In this document: positions 63,111 through 64,000 of the stretch, in pieces
Position numbering within the stretch: position 1 is the stretch's first letter
How the letters are laid out: each line of letters opens with the position of its first letter
Source of the DNA: Adiantum capillus-veneris
Taxonomy: Eukaryota; Streptophyta; Polypodiopsida; Polypodiales; Pteridaceae
DNA: 64,000 nt
Direction of reading: 5' to 3'
Assembly: GCA_014529385.2 (NCBI GenBank)
Contig: CM043958.1
Location: 143,492,734-143,556,733, forward strand
The notes under the pieces: generated by a model
Told to the model about the DNA's origin: nothing
The model's input: the letters and a program-made list of their open reading frames with translations, nothing else
Databases searched by the model: none
Program-made: the position numbers and the translations under genes

Positions 63111-63714
63111 TGACAGTAACAGTTCAACACTTTTGATCAGCTCAACACTTTTGACAACTCAACACTAGTGTCAGCTCAACTCATCTACTTTCGGCACGAA
63201 TATGTATGTCCATACCCACTAATGTCCACTTCCTTGTACTACTGTTACCTTTTTGAAAAATGTATTGCACCTACCCACTTTATGCAAGCACTAAGACAGT
63301 GGTATTCAACTATGACAGCTGTATCTCACTAAGACAGCTGTATCCCACTATGTAATATTTTCATTATCTTTCCACGCGTCGACGAACTCCCAACCTCCCT
63401 CATGTATATAAGGAAGGGTTTTGTTCATAGAAAGGGCATCTTTGAATAAGCCTTCTATCTAGTGTTCTGAGAAGCTATATTGTATCAAACCATCATCCGC
63501 CTTCACCTTGTAACCCTGTTCTGTCCATGACTAAGCTGCAGTTACCTTTTGTCTATCTTGATCACCTGTGTTAGTACGATCTGTTTATCGTGTGTGTTCA
63601 TCTGTGTTCATCTGGTATACATCATTTGCGCCTTATCTCTGCTAAAGAAGAGTATTCTTCTTTGATCTTGTGAGTGTTTGAGTTTTTCCTTTGTATTCCG
63701 CTATCTAATTTAAT
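63111..63714 (+). promoter_or_regulatory. Pararetrovirus-like intergenic promoter and leader
   Basis: The TATA box TATATAAGG at 63405-63413 (context CATGTATATAAGGAAGGG) resembles caulimovirus full-length-transcript promoters. Upstream are direct repeats: CTCAACACT-type motifs four times at 63123-63180, and (A)GACAGCTGTATC(C/T)CACT twice at 63316-63352. Downstream is a T-rich leader of about 300 nt ending at the primer site. No second copy is in view to show whether this is an LTR. Confidence 0.6.
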
Positions 63715-63728
63715 TGGTATCAGAGCCA
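63715..63728 (+). other. Primer binding site, initiator tRNA-Met type
   Basis: TGGTATCAGAGCCA matches the tRNA-Met primer site used by caulimovirids and many plant LTR elements. The sequence before it (ATCTAATTTAAT) lacks the CA end expected of an LTR, which slightly favours a viral rather than LTR origin. Confidence 0.8.
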
Positions 63729-64000
63729 GTCATTTATCGTTGCTGTATGAAAGTGGATAGTAATAGTTTCTTCTCTTATCAAGTAACTTACTCGATAAGC
63801 CACGAGCATCATCATTGAAATTAAGTAAAGCTTAATAGTCGCGTCGCTTAGGCAAGGTGCCGTTTAGACGCTGACGTTTCAGAAGCTTACCCAGAGAATT
63901 TCAATTCAAGCTCGGCTATCAAGTTACACCCGAAGAAACCTCTACCTCTCTACCTTCCTTCAGCAATGGCCATGATTATCTCTTCATTCAAGAAGCTACT
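63729..64000 (+). other. Start of a possible next viral genome unit, cut by the window end
   Basis: An ATG at 63747 opens a short frame closed by stops near 63820-63850. The same frame is then open from about 63855 to the window end. In a tandem or circular integration this is where the 5' part of the viral genome would begin. No motif is recognised in the visible stretch. Confidence 0.3.

Overview
This is nuclear DNA from a vascular plant. I suspect a fern or another long-intron lineage outside the flowering plants, but the sequence does not prove this. The reasons are a plant-type GT47 exostosin gene with GT-AG introns, one of them about 6.6 kb and full of transposon debris; plant Ty3/gypsy chromovirus, Ty1/copia, hAT and LINE remnants; a broken caulimovirid-like (endogenous pararetrovirus) polyprotein; and a large Penelope-like element (PLE). 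Only the GT47 gene looks like an intact host gene.
Layout: 1-1260, minus-strand LINE ORF1 remnant. 1443-9711, GT47 gene in four exons; its giant second intron (2196-8819) holds LTR-like pieces, a long palindrome, a hAT fragment and a dispersed-motif array. 11286-24875, the PLE: two near-identical ~4 kb pseudo-LTR units flank a decayed reverse transcriptase region that is itself split by a 1.3 kb terminal-inverted-repeat element. 25722-29742, a diverged third unit without RT. 31629-33392, a broken SET-domain fragment and an unknown 190-aa ORF, both minus. 34359-42640, a Ty3/gypsy chromovirus with a truncated 3' LTR. 42641-50575, mostly unrecognised, with weak retroelement remnants. 50576-55370, a minus-strand Ty1/copia element with short LTRs. 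56743-58910, a minus-strand hAT transposase remnant. 59769-63728, a pararetrovirus-like coat protein, protease, RT and RNase H frame followed by a promoter and a tRNA-Met primer site.
The most interesting system is the PLE. Each of its three units carries, in the same order, a minus-strand ORF of 171 aa (open in two copies, about three quarters identical between the diverged ones and with no gaps; frameshifted in the third), a plus-strand TATA box, a tiny plus-strand coding exon of 18-19 codons ending at a splice-donor-like CAG|GTTA, and a strongly conserved ~110-nt segment about 0.3 kb before a (CA)n boundary. This fits an intron-containing PLE without a recognisable endonuclease, carrying an antisense accessory gene, with (CA)n arrays at nearly every junction. 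I do not recognise the accessory protein.
All assignments come from reading translations and repeats by eye. No database search, folding or alignment program was run.
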